From positions 1 to 24,706 of IMG/VR virus record IMGVR_UViG_3300043570_002319: a stretch of DNA of 24,706 bases; one strand, 5' to 3'. Numbering within the stretch: the first letter of the stretch is position 1; each line of letters opens with the position of its first letter. The position numbers and the translations under genes were made by a program. The notes under the pieces are model-generated. The model ran no database searches and was not told where the DNA came from. It saw nothing but the letters and a program-made list of their open reading frames with translations. Shown here piece after piece: positions 1 to 6,753 of the stretch. Source of the stretch: a virus.

Positions 1-209
1 CCAATATCACCGAGAGCACTCCCGTGACTACCAGTAGTGGGAAAATTATTACTCCTGGGCCTGTCCCAGTAAACGACACTAGTATTGTATTCCTTCCCGA
101 GATACAGGATAGAGGAATGCTAAGCACTGTACACCTACGCTGCTTTGGGGTATGTAGTACCTACTTGACTTTTATTAAACGAATGCGCAATGAGGGCGCC
201 TGGTATTAG
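1..209 (+). CDS. possible 3' end of a plus-strand gene entering from the left
   Basis: A plus-strand frame is open from the left edge (codons start at base 3) to a TAG at 207-209, giving 68 residues. An internal GTG lies at 24, but the frame is open upstream of it, so this is more likely the C-terminal end of a longer gene. I do not recognise the protein; it includes a Pro/Gly-rich stretch (PGPVPVND) and a charged end (FIKRMRNEGAWY). The minus strand over 1-205 is broken by stops, so this is either a plus-strand gene or non-coding. Its stop overlaps the stop of the minus-strand gene that ends at 206, a compact tail-to-tail junction that argues mildly for a real gene. Confidence 0.35.
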   Translation, partial: NITESTPVTTSSGKIITPGPVPVNDTSIVFLPEIQDRGMLSTVHLRCFGVCSTYLTFIKRMRNEGAWY

Positions 210-610
210 CGTGGTGTTTTCACTGAAGCCAGATAACTTTCTAAGTCACCGTACAGTGACATCATCATAGCTATTTTGCTATCATAAAATCTAATATAGG
301 GCTTGTGTGGCTTGACATTTTTCTGCGTATTTAGATAATACGGGCATCTAATTTTTTTAGTCAACTCTAAGAGAAAGCTATGATAGCTTTGTCCTTCTTG
401 GACCAAAGGAAAATCATAATATGTAATTTCAGCGAGTGTGAAGGCTGCTACTCCACGATCTGTAAGCCGTAGCCCATCTTGCCTACCGGTACTCCACCAT
501 TTGAATATAACATCCTCGATCAGCAATTCGTGATCAGTGGACAAATGTTTGGGTATCTCGGCTAAAACAGCTTCTGTGATTTGTTGTTTTATTGATTTAC
601 GATTGGTCAT
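206..610 (-). CDS. conserved T4-type phage protein of unknown function
   Basis: A 134-residue protein read from ATG at 610, which overlaps the end of the upstream gene by 14 nt. A longer frame to 631 exists, but its first ATG lies deep inside the neighbour. Motifs such as FKWWSTGRQDGLRLTDRG, ITYYDFPL and YDSKIAMMMSLYG resemble an uncharacterised family that I associate with environmental T4-like phages. There is no signal peptide or membrane segment. It is the last gene of a run of seven overlapping small genes that probably share one transcript. Function unknown; the gene call is secure from length, overlap and family resemblance. Confidence 0.8.
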   Translation of the reverse strand: MTNRKSIKQQITEAVLAEIPKHLSTDHELLIEDVIFKWWSTGRQDGLRLTDRGVAAFTLAEITYYDFPLVQEGQSYHSFLLELTKKIRCPYYLNTQKNVKPHKPYIRFYDSKIAMMMSLYGDLESYLASVKTPR

Positions 611-896
611 CGGGGTATACGCACGACCCACTGTTCATAAACATCACGGTAAACAACGTAGTTTTAAATTGACTGTTAAGCTTCCTGCATAGATTTCTAG
701 CATGTCCAGGATTAGAGAAACTTGTCTTTTTGTATTTAGGAGTGGACTCACTATCCAAATAATGTTGAGATTTCAAATTAATCGGCTGACCATCATAAAA
801 CACAGCCCAAATGCCAGAGGCTTCTACCACCTGATCGCATTTATATGTTTTTTTGTCTACTATTTCTAGTAGCACTTTTGGGTGAGTTCGACTCAT
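597..896 (-). CDS. conserved small phage protein of unknown function
   Basis: A 99-residue protein. Its ATG overlaps the upstream stop as ATGA, which fixes the start and implies translational coupling. The middle has the pattern GIWAVFYDGQPINLK followed by PKYKKTSFSNPGHARNLCRKLN, which looks like a compact mixed alpha/beta fold seen in other T4-like phage hypotheticals. No catalytic motif, signal or membrane segment is visible. It is part of the accessory early cluster 206-2507. Function not recognised. Confidence 0.8.
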   Translation of the reverse strand: MSRTHPKVLLEIVDKKTYKCDQVVEASGIWAVFYDGQPINLKSQHYLDSESTPKYKKTSFSNPGHARNLCRKLNSQFKTTLFTVMFMNSGSCVYPDDQS

Positions 897-1099
897 TTAA
901 AAGATCCGCCTTTAATATCGATTTGTATGACGGGGTTCTCGATAGGTGGTTTATCTAAGCTAGCTGAATAATGGTCAGCAAGGATCTTTGCTAATTCGTC
1001 ACGTAGCCCGCGAGCCTCAATGATTGGAATAACAACATCCTTACCCTGCTTACTCTCTAAGATAGAAACCTTATCAATGAACCTCTTCACGTGAATCAT
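893..1099 (-). CDS. small phage protein of unknown function
   Basis: A 68-residue protein whose ATG overlaps the upstream stop (ATGA), so the start is well supported. It has a charged amphipathic middle (IIEARGLRDELAKILADHY) and a beta-like tail (VIQIDIKGGSFK) and ends by overlapping the next gene's ATG. The residue pattern suggests a small helical partner protein, but nothing specific can be assigned. Confidence 0.75.
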   Translation of the reverse strand: MIHVKRFIDKVSILESKQGKDVVIPIIEARGLRDELAKILADHYSASLDKPPIENPVIQIDIKGGSFK

Positions 1100-1554
1100 A
1101 GATTATTTATCACATTTTCTGCTTCAGTCCGTGTTTTGTAAGGGCCTGAGTACTTATAGCGTTGAATGAAGATGTACTTGGGACAAAAAATAATCTCATT
1201 CTCTCCAGACTGGTCGACTACAAACCATCCCGCTACATAAAAACATTTACTATTTGACGTTTTAGTGTATAGATGCACCCTGCGCTTAATATCTAAAATT
1301 GAATTATGTACCGGTTCTGTAGTTGGATAATGTGAGAATGGTAGTTCTATCTTTGTTTTATTGGTTTTTAGTGTTTGAAACTCAATACGGGTACTACGTT
1401 TTAGTTCAGTAGTGCTAGTGTAATGAGTATTGATCCCGTTTATTTTAAGATCCACCCCAGTACCGTTGGCAATAACATTTCCAACTTTCTTGTCACCGTC
1501 AGTGACAACCCAGTATTGATTTTTAATCACCGGTTTTGCAATTAGTGTTTTCAT
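1096..1554 (-). CDS. conserved T4-type phage protein of unknown function
   Basis: A 152-residue protein from ATG at 1554, which overlaps the upstream TGA as ATGA. A second ATG nine bases upstream at 1563 is possible but lies too close to the AAAGGA motif. Residues read PVIKNQYWVVTDGDKKVGN near the N-terminus and FCPKYIFIQRYKYSGPYKT near the C-terminus, patterns I associate with an uncharacterised family in T4-like phages of marine and fresh water. It is rich in beta-prone and Lys/Thr residues with no membrane segment. Function unknown. Confidence 0.8.
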   Translation of the reverse strand: MKTLIAKPVIKNQYWVVTDGDKKVGNVIANGTGVDLKINGINTHYTSTTELKRSTRIEFQTLKTNKTKIELPFSHYPTTEPVHNSILDIKRRVHLYTKTSNSKCFYVAGWFVVDQSGENEIIFCPKYIFIQRYKYSGPYKTRTEAENVINNL

Positions 1555-1826
1555 ATATTCCATGTTCCTTTAGTATAATCCCAATGTCTATTATCATATA
1601 TTTTAACAGAAAATACGTAACTTAGCAAGCCTATGGTTATTTCGGGGCCAGCATGATCCCTACCTCGCCAATGAAGATCGCATTCAAAATAAAATAGATT
1701 TTCAGAAAATCGAGTTATTTCTATCTCCCAACATTTGTGTTTCGTAATAACTCCACTACGGCTAAAGATACTTTTAAAGGTATCTTGTATCCACGGTATA
1801 TCAATCACAAATTTACAATGTAGCAT
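1551..1826 (-). CDS. small phage protein of unknown function
   Basis: A 91-residue protein starting at an ATG that lies 14 nt inside the end of the upstream gene. It has many aromatic residues (PWIQDTF, FYFECDLHWRGRD, NRHWDYTKGTWNI) and no signal peptide or transmembrane helix. It is less familiar than its neighbours and could be a phage-specific orphan. The gene call rests on the overlap at both ends and on the continuous packing of the cluster. Confidence 0.65.
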   Translation of the reverse strand: MLHCKFVIDIPWIQDTFKSIFSRSGVITKHKCWEIEITRFSENLFYFECDLHWRGRDHAGPEITIGLLSYVFSVKIYDNRHWDYTKGTWNI

Positions 1827-2274
1827 GGTCTTTCGTCAGTTCACATACCAACCTAAAATGGTCATATGCCTTTCGAACTGCCTCGTTCTGCATTAGCTTT
1901 TCGGCTTCGGCGATCATGGCCTGTACGCCAGCTTCTGCACAGTCTTGGATACATAGCCCGCTCAGGGTGCAAAGATCATCTCCAAACTCTTTAGCAAGTT
2001 TATTCCAGGCCTTGCGCTGACCTTCTGTAATGGGAGTTCGCTGTGGTCGTAGTTCGCTTGCTTTACTGATGGCCTTGCAAATAGCATTCTCGGCAACTCG
2101 GCCTGCAGCAATCATAGCAGCGTGGTTGGGATTGACATTGTACCTACGACTAATCCCACCAGGATAACACATTACAAGATGGTCACCCTTTGGGAAACTA
2201 GCCAGATAGTCACCGTCGTACTCGGCTATAGGGTTGTACCTATTCCCGACTTTTTCATAGTAAATTTTACTCAC
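1813..2274 (-). CDS. conserved phage protein of unknown function
   Basis: A 153-residue protein. The N-terminal third carries YNPIAEYDGDYLASFPKG and HLVMCYPGGISRRYNV; the C-terminal part is helical, with ITEGQRKAWNKLAKEFGDD and YDHFRLVCELTK. This combination matches an uncharacterised protein I have seen in several tailed phages. No catalytic motif is evident. The start overlaps the upstream stop by 4 nt. Probably an early accessory protein; function not assigned. Confidence 0.8.
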   Translation of the reverse strand: MSKIYYEKVGNRYNPIAEYDGDYLASFPKGDHLVMCYPGGISRRYNVNPNHAAMIAAGRVAENAICKAISKASELRPQRTPITEGQRKAWNKLAKEFGDDLCTLSGLCIQDCAEAGVQAMIAEAEKLMQNEAVRKAYDHFRLVCELTKDHATL

Positions 2275-2507
2275 AGCATATACTTTTTCAAATAGGCAGT
2301 GGTCATAGATAGGTCATCGGTATCGATGTTATCATCAATCTCAACCAACAACAATTGAATTAGCTGGTCAGCCATTGCAACCTCATCGCCACTCAGCGTA
2401 TCTCGCCACTCTAGATAATCATCTTCAGAATCAATCGCCCACATTGTATCAAGCATAGCAACTTGCTTTGGTGTCAATCCAGTAATTACAATTCCATTCT
2501 TGTCCAT
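2271..2507 (-). CDS. small acidic phage protein of unknown function
   Basis: A 78-residue acidic protein from ATG at 2507. A TTG at 2537 opens the same frame further upstream, but a good Shine-Dalgarno (GGGAGA) lies 6 nt before the ATG, which decides the start. The sequence (TPKQVAMLDTMWAID..DYLEWRDTL..EVAMADQLIQLLLVEI) is helical and acidic, suggesting a protein-protein adaptor. It sits directly downstream of rnh with 22 nt between them. Function unknown. Confidence 0.75.
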   Translation of the reverse strand: MDKNGIVITGLTPKQVAMLDTMWAIDSEDDYLEWRDTLSGDEVAMADQLIQLLLVEIDDNIDTDDLSMTTAYLKKYML

Positions 2508-2529
2508 GATATTCTCCCAATGTATTATT

Positions 2530-3534
2530 TTACGCAACGGTGAGGTTGCCTTTGTATGCAGAATTCAGCCACTTAGCATACGTTTCCGCTTGTTCACTGA
2601 TTTTAGTAAGTTCATACTTACCACAGAACCGCATAAGATGCACCCCAACCTGAGGAGTAATAGTTCTGCGGACATTGTCGGCGATTGACTTATCAACTGA
2701 TTCCTTGATTGAATCGGGTTGGGCAGTCAGATCAATCAAAACACGATTACGTTCGTAATCGTCACGTACTCGGTGTTCTTCGCCATTATGATCTACCCAA
2801 CGTTGTAGCATAATGTTATTCCAATTGAAACCCTGCTTGTTGCGGTCAGCATAGGCTTCAATCAACCCAACCTTATTTTTACTGCCCTTTGTGCGGACTC
2901 CCGGATAAGCACTGAATACATTGTCAGTCGCATCTCCGCGCATACATTTTTCAAATAGATGAAACGCTGGTTCACCCAACAGCTTTGGCTCTTTAGTTTT
3001 CTTATCTTTGACAATGCGTCCCTTGTCATCAAAATAACCATCAAGTTTAATCAATTGTCCCGAAACACCATTGTATTGCTGGACATTTTCACTAATCAAT
3101 TGCACATAATCAGTGTCACTAGAAATGATGTAATGATTGTCATCTGGATGTAGATGCACAAATCGAGCGATGAGGTCATCAGCCTCCGCAGTTGCGTCAC
3201 GCAGAACACTGACATTGGTCTTTTCACGTAGAAATGTAGTAAACAATTCATACGTTTCCCAGAACATCTTATTTTCTTCCTGTTCCGTCTCGGTCAATGC
3301 TTGAGCTACAACAGTACGATTGGCCTTATAAGGTTTGTAATGATCTTTCCGCCATGAGCGGCCTTCGAGGCAAAAGACAACGTGGTCGATTCCAAATTTA
3401 CGAACAGCCTGATTAACAGACGATAGCGTAAGATGTAGTGCCATTCCGATCTTTTCCCAAGTATCACTATTGCGTGAGGCAACGTGTCGGGCACGGAAGA
3501 AAGTATTTGCTGTATCGATTAGGGCATACTTCAT
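2530..3534 (-). CDS. rnh: T4-type RNase H / 5'-3' flap exonuclease
   Basis: A 334-residue FEN-family nuclease (T4 Rnh is about 305). In T4 the enzyme removes RNA primers and flaps from lagging-strand fragments. Visible landmarks in order are LIDTANTFFRAR at the N-terminus (first metal Asp), RSWRKDHYKPYKANR (arch/basic region), AEADDLIARF (acidic metal cluster), SSDTDYVQLI (second acidic cluster) and MRGDATDNVFSAYPGV (helix-hairpin region). The acidic residues expected for two-metal catalysis are present. Translation starts at ATG with GGAG upstream, and a strong promoter (3561-3589) precedes it. Function follows from the family; partners would be the gp43 polymerase and gp45 clamp in this window. 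Confidence 0.93.
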   Translation of the reverse strand: MKYALIDTANTFFRARHVASRNSDTWEKIGMALHLTLSSVNQAVRKFGIDHVVFCLEGRSWRKDHYKPYKANRTVVAQALTETEQEENKMFWETYELFTTFLREKTNVSVLRDATAEADDLIARFVHLHPDDNHYIISSDTDYVQLISENVQQYNGVSGQLIKLDGYFDDKGRIVKDKKTKEPKLLGEPAFHLFEKCMRGDATDNVFSAYPGVRTKGSKNKVGLIEAYADRNKQGFNWNNIMLQRWVDHNGEEHRVRDDYERNRVLIDLTAQPDSIKESVDKSIADNVRRTITPQVGVHLMRFCGKYELTKISEQAETYAKWLNSAYKGNLTVA

Positions 3535-3560
3535 TAAAACTCCAAAGTCTATGAAAAACT

Positions 3561-3589
3561 ATTATACATTAAACCATAATTAAAGTCAA
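3561..3589 (-). promoter_or_regulatory. sigma70-type promoter for rnh
   Basis: On the minus strand TTGACT (3589-3584), a 17-nt spacer and a perfect TATAAT (3566-3561). Transcription should start near 3554, leaving a short leader with a GGAG ribosome site before the rnh ATG at 3534. Confidence 0.85.
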
Positions 3590-3596
3590 TCTTTTT

Positions 3597-4046
3597 CTAA
3601 CTTACCTCAGTTCTCCCATTACCCAAATCTCTACTCCTAATCACCCTAACATCTCGGTTATCGGGATCAGCTTGATTTTGCTCATAGATTTCCAAAGCAA
3701 TATTCCTACAGACCGTCTGGAACCACCGGTCCACGATAACATTATCTGCATCATCTTCACGCATCTTATATCCGGCTTTGATTAGATTCAACAAAAATTT
3801 GTCATTCCAATCCAACTCAAATGACCCGTTATTGATATCACTCGGATCAATTTCTACTTTAAGAATATTGATATATGGTTGGTTGTTGAGTGTGGCAGTT
3901 TCTTTAGCAGTTGGTGGGGGAGGTTCAACCTTTTCAGGACGAGGCTTACGTGGTTTTTTCTCTTTTACTACTGCAACGGGTGGAATATCTACAGGAGGGG
4001 GTGTTTCGGGTTCAGATGTAAACCATTTTTTAAATTTATTAAGCAT
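3597..4046 (-). CDS. conserved phage protein with Pro/Lys-rich N-terminus
   Basis: A 149-residue two-part protein. Residues 1-50 are a low-complexity Pro/Lys/Glu linker (EPETPPPVDIPP, EKKPRKPRPEKVEPPPP). From about 57 onward comes a folded domain with PYINILKVEIDPSD, GSFELDWNDKFLLNLIKAGY and VDRWFQTVCRNIALEIYEQ. The folded part resembles an uncharacterised protein common in T4-like cyanophage-type genomes. The ATG overlaps the uvdE stop by 8 nt and an AAGGAA site lies upstream. Function unknown; the linker suggests a tethered or scaffolded role. Confidence 0.8.
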   Translation of the reverse strand: MLNKFKKWFTSEPETPPPVDIPPVAVVKEKKPRKPRPEKVEPPPPTAKETATLNNQPYINILKVEIDPSDINNGSFELDWNDKFLLNLIKAGYKMREDDADNVIVDRWFQTVCRNIALEIYEQNQADPDNRDVRVIRSRDLGNGRTEVS

Positions 4047-5076
4047 TAATTTTTCCTTGATTCTTAGTATATCTATCGTAAAGTTGACGAGACCCTAAGT
4101 TTTTAGATTTTGCCTCCACCATTATGTCGGCCCAGTCCCAGTGACTCAATGCCCAATCATTAACTGCGTCTGACCACAGGTAGTTGCTATGGGCTCTGAG
4201 CTTTTGTTTCTTGTGTCCAGAAGCTAGTAGAGTGGCAAGATCGGGACGCTGGTCTCCGGGAAAAGTTCCGAGTACGTCTTCGCGAGATACACTGTAATGC
4301 ATAGTAGGACGCTTACCTCGCCAACTATCAACAATCCTTTTAATACGGTCATCAGATGCTTCAATATATTCTCCTGTGTGTACCCAATGGTGATGCACAT
4401 CTAACACCAAAGCGAGATCGTGTGCCAATTCGAGGCTAGAGTCGATTCCCCAGGTGAGTTCATCATTTTCGATAGTAATACAGTTTCTTGCCTCCGGTGA
4501 GAGACGTTGAAGTGCGGCTTTAATACCGGTTGGACCTTCTCGACCTGATATGTGTACGTTGATTTTAAAGTCTTGGAAAGTCTTGCCGTATCCCAACCAC
4601 CTGACCATATCTGCATGATATTCAAATTCCTCTATACTCTTATTTACTACTTCTTCGCGGCTACTCGCAAGAACTGTGAATTGTCCAGGATGAAATGATA
4701 AACGCACATCATTTGCTCGGGCTGTTTCACCAATAGGAGCAAACCATGCAGCTAACATCTTTTGAATGTCAGTAGATTGCCAAAACGGTTGCCAATCTTT
4801 GTGTGTGTAAAAACTAAGCATATCGCTGGTCAATCTAACCATGCGCAATTCAGGATCTAGTGAGCCTATTTTCTTAACTAGATTGTGCGTGTTAAGAATG
4901 TTGCGTTTGGCTATATCAAACACCCGTTCTTCGGCAATAGCACGTTTGTTTCTAGTTGCCCAGGCAAGAGTCGTGCCACCAGTAGTCATTTCGGGTACAC
5001 TAGAAACTTCGCCCTTGTGGTTGAGTTCACTGAACTTGCAGGCAAAGCCAATGCGTTTGATAGAGGTATTTGTCAA
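4039..5076 (-). CDS. uvdE: UV damage endonuclease (UvdE/UvsE family)
   Basis: A TIM-barrel endonuclease that in characterised homologues nicks DNA 5' of UV photoproducts using metal ions. Family landmarks are visible: IGFACKFSELN at the N-terminus, RLSFHPGQF, INVHISGREG, TIENDE, ALVLDVHHHWVHTGE and MHYS, carrying the His, Glu and Asp ligands expected of the fold. The open frame extends to a TTG at 5136, but that TTG is part of a -35 box and the promoter -10 lies inside the frame, so the real start is downstream. The first canonical candidate is TTG at 5076 (345 aa), with no clear Shine-Dalgarno. The gene ends by overlapping the next ATG. It probably repairs phage or host DNA under sunlight. 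Confidence 0.88.
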   Translation of the reverse strand: MTNTSIKRIGFACKFSELNHKGEVSSVPEMTTGGTTLAWATRNKRAIAEERVFDIAKRNILNTHNLVKKIGSLDPELRMVRLTSDMLSFYTHKDWQPFWQSTDIQKMLAAWFAPIGETARANDVRLSFHPGQFTVLASSREEVVNKSIEEFEYHADMVRWLGYGKTFQDFKINVHISGREGPTGIKAALQRLSPEARNCITIENDELTWGIDSSLELAHDLALVLDVHHHWVHTGEYIEASDDRIKRIVDSWRGKRPTMHYSVSREDVLGTFPGDQRPDLATLLASGHKKQKLRAHSNYLWSDAVNDWALSHWDWADIMVEAKSKNLGSRQLYDRYTKNQGKINA

Positions 5077-5107
5077 GGTAAATGTACGTAGTGATAAATA
5101 AGAACTA

Positions 5108-5136
5108 AGTATACTACCTTTTTGCGTACTTGTCAA
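5108..5136 (-). promoter_or_regulatory. sigma70-type promoter for uvdE
   Basis: On the minus strand TTGACA (5136-5131), a 17-nt spacer and TATACT (5113-5108). Start of transcription is expected near 5101. It lies in the short region between uvdE and the divergent plus-strand gene. Confidence 0.85.
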
Positions 5137-5137
5137 C

Positions 5138-5151
5138 TATTATTAATAATA
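5138..5151. promoter_or_regulatory. 14-bp perfect palindrome, possible operator
   Basis: TATTATTAATAATA is a perfect palindrome. It sits two bases from the -35 box of the uvdE promoter and just before the Shine-Dalgarno of the divergent secreted-protein gene, so a dimeric regulator bound here could affect both. It may also be a chance AT-rich palindrome. Confidence 0.35.
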
Positions 5152-5164
5152 AAGGGAAATCAAA

Positions 5165-5728
5165 ATGAAAAAATTATTAGTTATATTGGGATTTATTTTA
5201 GCGTTTAATGCACAAGCACAAACTAAAGGCATCACTATATGTGACGGGCAATATGCTTTGTGTGCAGCATCAACTTGTAAGCCAACCGGAAAAACACTTA
5301 CTGGCAATAATGGCATAGCATATCCAGAGGTAGAATGTCGCTGCCCAATACTTAAAGGGCGTGCAATTGCCGACACTACAGCAGGTAATATGCAAGGGTC
5401 TTGCACCGCTACAGATGATAAGCACGTTTGGAGTTTATTTGCTCCCAAACTTTTCTACCCGCAAGAGACTAATGACTTTAGCAAAAAGCCAAAAGATATG
5501 AAAGCAACACTGCAAAAATGTGATGCTAGTTTGAATCTTGGTAATAAATCTAGCAACTGTTTTAGTTGGAATTGTACCAAAGGTGCTGACGGTATTGCAG
5601 TATGTTCGTGCCCAACAGGACAAGTACCAGCAGCGACAACATTCTTAACAGAAGCAGGTCAGGGTAACCCCGATATTTGCTCTCAGTATCCAGTAAGTAT
5701 GCCCATCCAAAACCCACCGGGCAACTAA
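5165..5728 (+). CDS. secreted Cys-rich protein, probable moron
   Basis: A 187-residue protein and the only complete plus-strand gene in the window. Residues 1-18 form a textbook Sec signal peptide: MKK, a hydrophobic core and an AQA cleavage site. The mature part has 12 cysteines in short clusters (CDGQYALC, ECRCP, NCFSWNC, VCSCPTG), which suggests disulfides and a periplasmic or surface location. There is no lipobox or transmembrane helix beyond the signal. An AAAGGG ribosome site precedes the ATG. Lying reversed within a minus-strand block and closed by a palindrome, it looks like a moron, an independently acquired gene. Possible roles include changing the host envelope or superinfection exclusion, but no function is recognised. 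Confidence 0.85.
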   Translation: MKKLLVILGFILAFNAQAQTKGITICDGQYALCAASTCKPTGKTLTGNNGIAYPEVECRCPILKGRAIADTTAGNMQGSCTATDDKHVWSLFAPKLFYPQETNDFSKKPKDMKATLQKCDASLNLGNKSSNCFSWNCTKGADGIAVCSCPTGQVPAATTFLTEAGQGNPDICSQYPVSMPIQNPPGN

Positions 5729-5736
5729 GATACAAC

Positions 5737-5754
5737 TAGCAAACTAGTTTGCTA
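5737..5754. terminator. 18-bp perfect palindrome between convergent genes, weak terminator candidate
   Basis: TAGCAAACTAGTTTGCTA is a perfect palindrome located 9 bases after the stop of the plus-strand secreted-protein gene and containing the methyltransferase stop codon. As RNA it would fold on either strand. Only a short T-run follows on the plus strand, so intrinsic termination is plausible but not shown. Confidence 0.45.
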
Positions 5755-6718
5755 TTTCAAATAGGGCAGAATCTAAAATTTTCGGTTGATGCTTGCCGGG
5801 TTGTTTGTTGTACCCGTTAAGCCTATCAGTCATTTTCTGAAACATTACCCGATCCCTTTCTATTAGAATGCATTTTCTATCGAGGTCAATGCAAGCAATA
5901 CCAGTTGCGCCAGAACCAGCAAATGTATCTAATACTGTATCTCCCTCATTGCTTAGTAATTCAATGAAATATTGTAATAGTTCTACTGGCTTCTGGGTAG
6001 GGTGAATTTTATTTTTTCCCAATCCACCACTATAAGTTATAGTGTTTGGTATTACACATTGAATTAACCCTTCTGCGGTCTTTTTACGATCAGCTAACAT
6101 CCTAGTCGCTTCTTTTTTAGCTTCCGCAAATACACTGTCTAGATTATCTAAACTGTTACTATCTTTAACTAATTTATATACAATACTAGAAATCTTATCC
6201 GCCGCCGCGTATCGTTCTACTGTAGAACCCAACAGTGAATCAGCATTAAAAGTTCTTTTTCCACCGGGCTTAATTCCAAACAGAATATATTCGCAAGCAC
6301 TTACAGGATTAACCTGACGATTGAATGGAACCGCCGCCGGCTTCTTCCAAGTAAAAACTCTCTTGGGTTCAAATCCCGCAGCTTCCATTGCTGTCCACAG
6401 ATATGAAACGTACTGGTCGCTAATGAAAATAGCAAATGTGCCACCCTTACGCATTTTCTTGAACCATAGCTTGGCCCAACTATCAATCTGTAGCAAAAAA
6501 TCATCGTGCTTAACTGCGTCCCAATCTTGTTCAAAGCTCTCACTGAAGTTTTGATTATGGATAGTTGTTTTGTTCTTGCCAGTTTCTTTATCAATCCATA
6601 CTGGATTCGCACCGTCTTCACTAATGTTATATGGTGGATCAGTTAGCAATAAGTCAACTGATGCGTCAGGTATGTCATCGCCGGCTAGAGTACAATCGTT
6701 ATTGATAGAGGTAATCAT
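5744..6718 (-). CDS. beta-class DNA methyltransferase (probable N6-adenine)
   Basis: A 324-residue SAM-dependent DNA methyltransferase. Catalytic motif IV TDPPYN is at residues 26-31, HPTQKPVELL lies in the C-terminal third, and SAM-binding motif I DTFAGSGATG follows. This IV-before-I order defines the beta class. DPPY is typical of N6-adenine enzymes, though N4-cytosine cannot be excluded. The target-recognition part is the variable middle, so specificity is unknown. The ATG lies 6 nt after the -10 box of a strong promoter, so the mRNA is predicted to be leaderless. The upstream 477-aa gene might be a partner; otherwise this is an orphan enzyme that shields phage DNA from host restriction. 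Confidence 0.92.
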   Translation of the reverse strand: MITSINNDCTLAGDDIPDASVDLLLTDPPYNISEDGANPVWIDKETGKNKTTIHNQNFSESFEQDWDAVKHDDFLLQIDSWAKLWFKKMRKGGTFAIFISDQYVSYLWTAMEAAGFEPKRVFTWKKPAAVPFNRQVNPVSACEYILFGIKPGGKRTFNADSLLGSTVERYAAADKISSIVYKLVKDSNSLDNLDSVFAEAKKEATRMLADRKKTAEGLIQCVIPNTITYSGGLGKNKIHPTQKPVELLQYFIELLSNEGDTVLDTFAGSGATGIACIDLDRKCILIERDRVMFQKMTDRLNGYNKQPGKHQPKILDSALFEIAN

Positions 6719-6724
6719 GCGTCA

Positions 6725-6753
6725 ATGATAACACAAAATCTAGTAGATGTCAA
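6725..6753 (-). promoter_or_regulatory. sigma70-type promoter, predicted leaderless start of the methyltransferase
   Basis: On the minus strand TTGACA (6753-6748), a 17-nt spacer and TATCAT (6730-6725), then 6 nt and ATG at 6718. The predicted first transcribed base falls at or next to the A of the start codon. The -35 box overlaps the stop of the upstream gene. Confidence 0.82.

Noticed and set aside
312-339. Plus-strand TTGACA-N16-GATAAT
   Set aside because: It lies inside a conserved minus-strand gene, has a 16-nt spacer unlike the others and leads to no plus-strand gene for 4.8 kb; probably chance, though an antisense RNA cannot be excluded.
4841-5101. Plus-strand ORFs opposite uvdE
   Set aside because: Antisense shadows of a well-conserved enzyme, with no ribosome site and no recognisable protein pattern.
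5115-5150. Promoter for the plus-strand secreted protein
   Set aside because: Several AT-rich -10-like boxes exist (for example TATTAT at 5138), but no acceptable -35 box at the right spacing.
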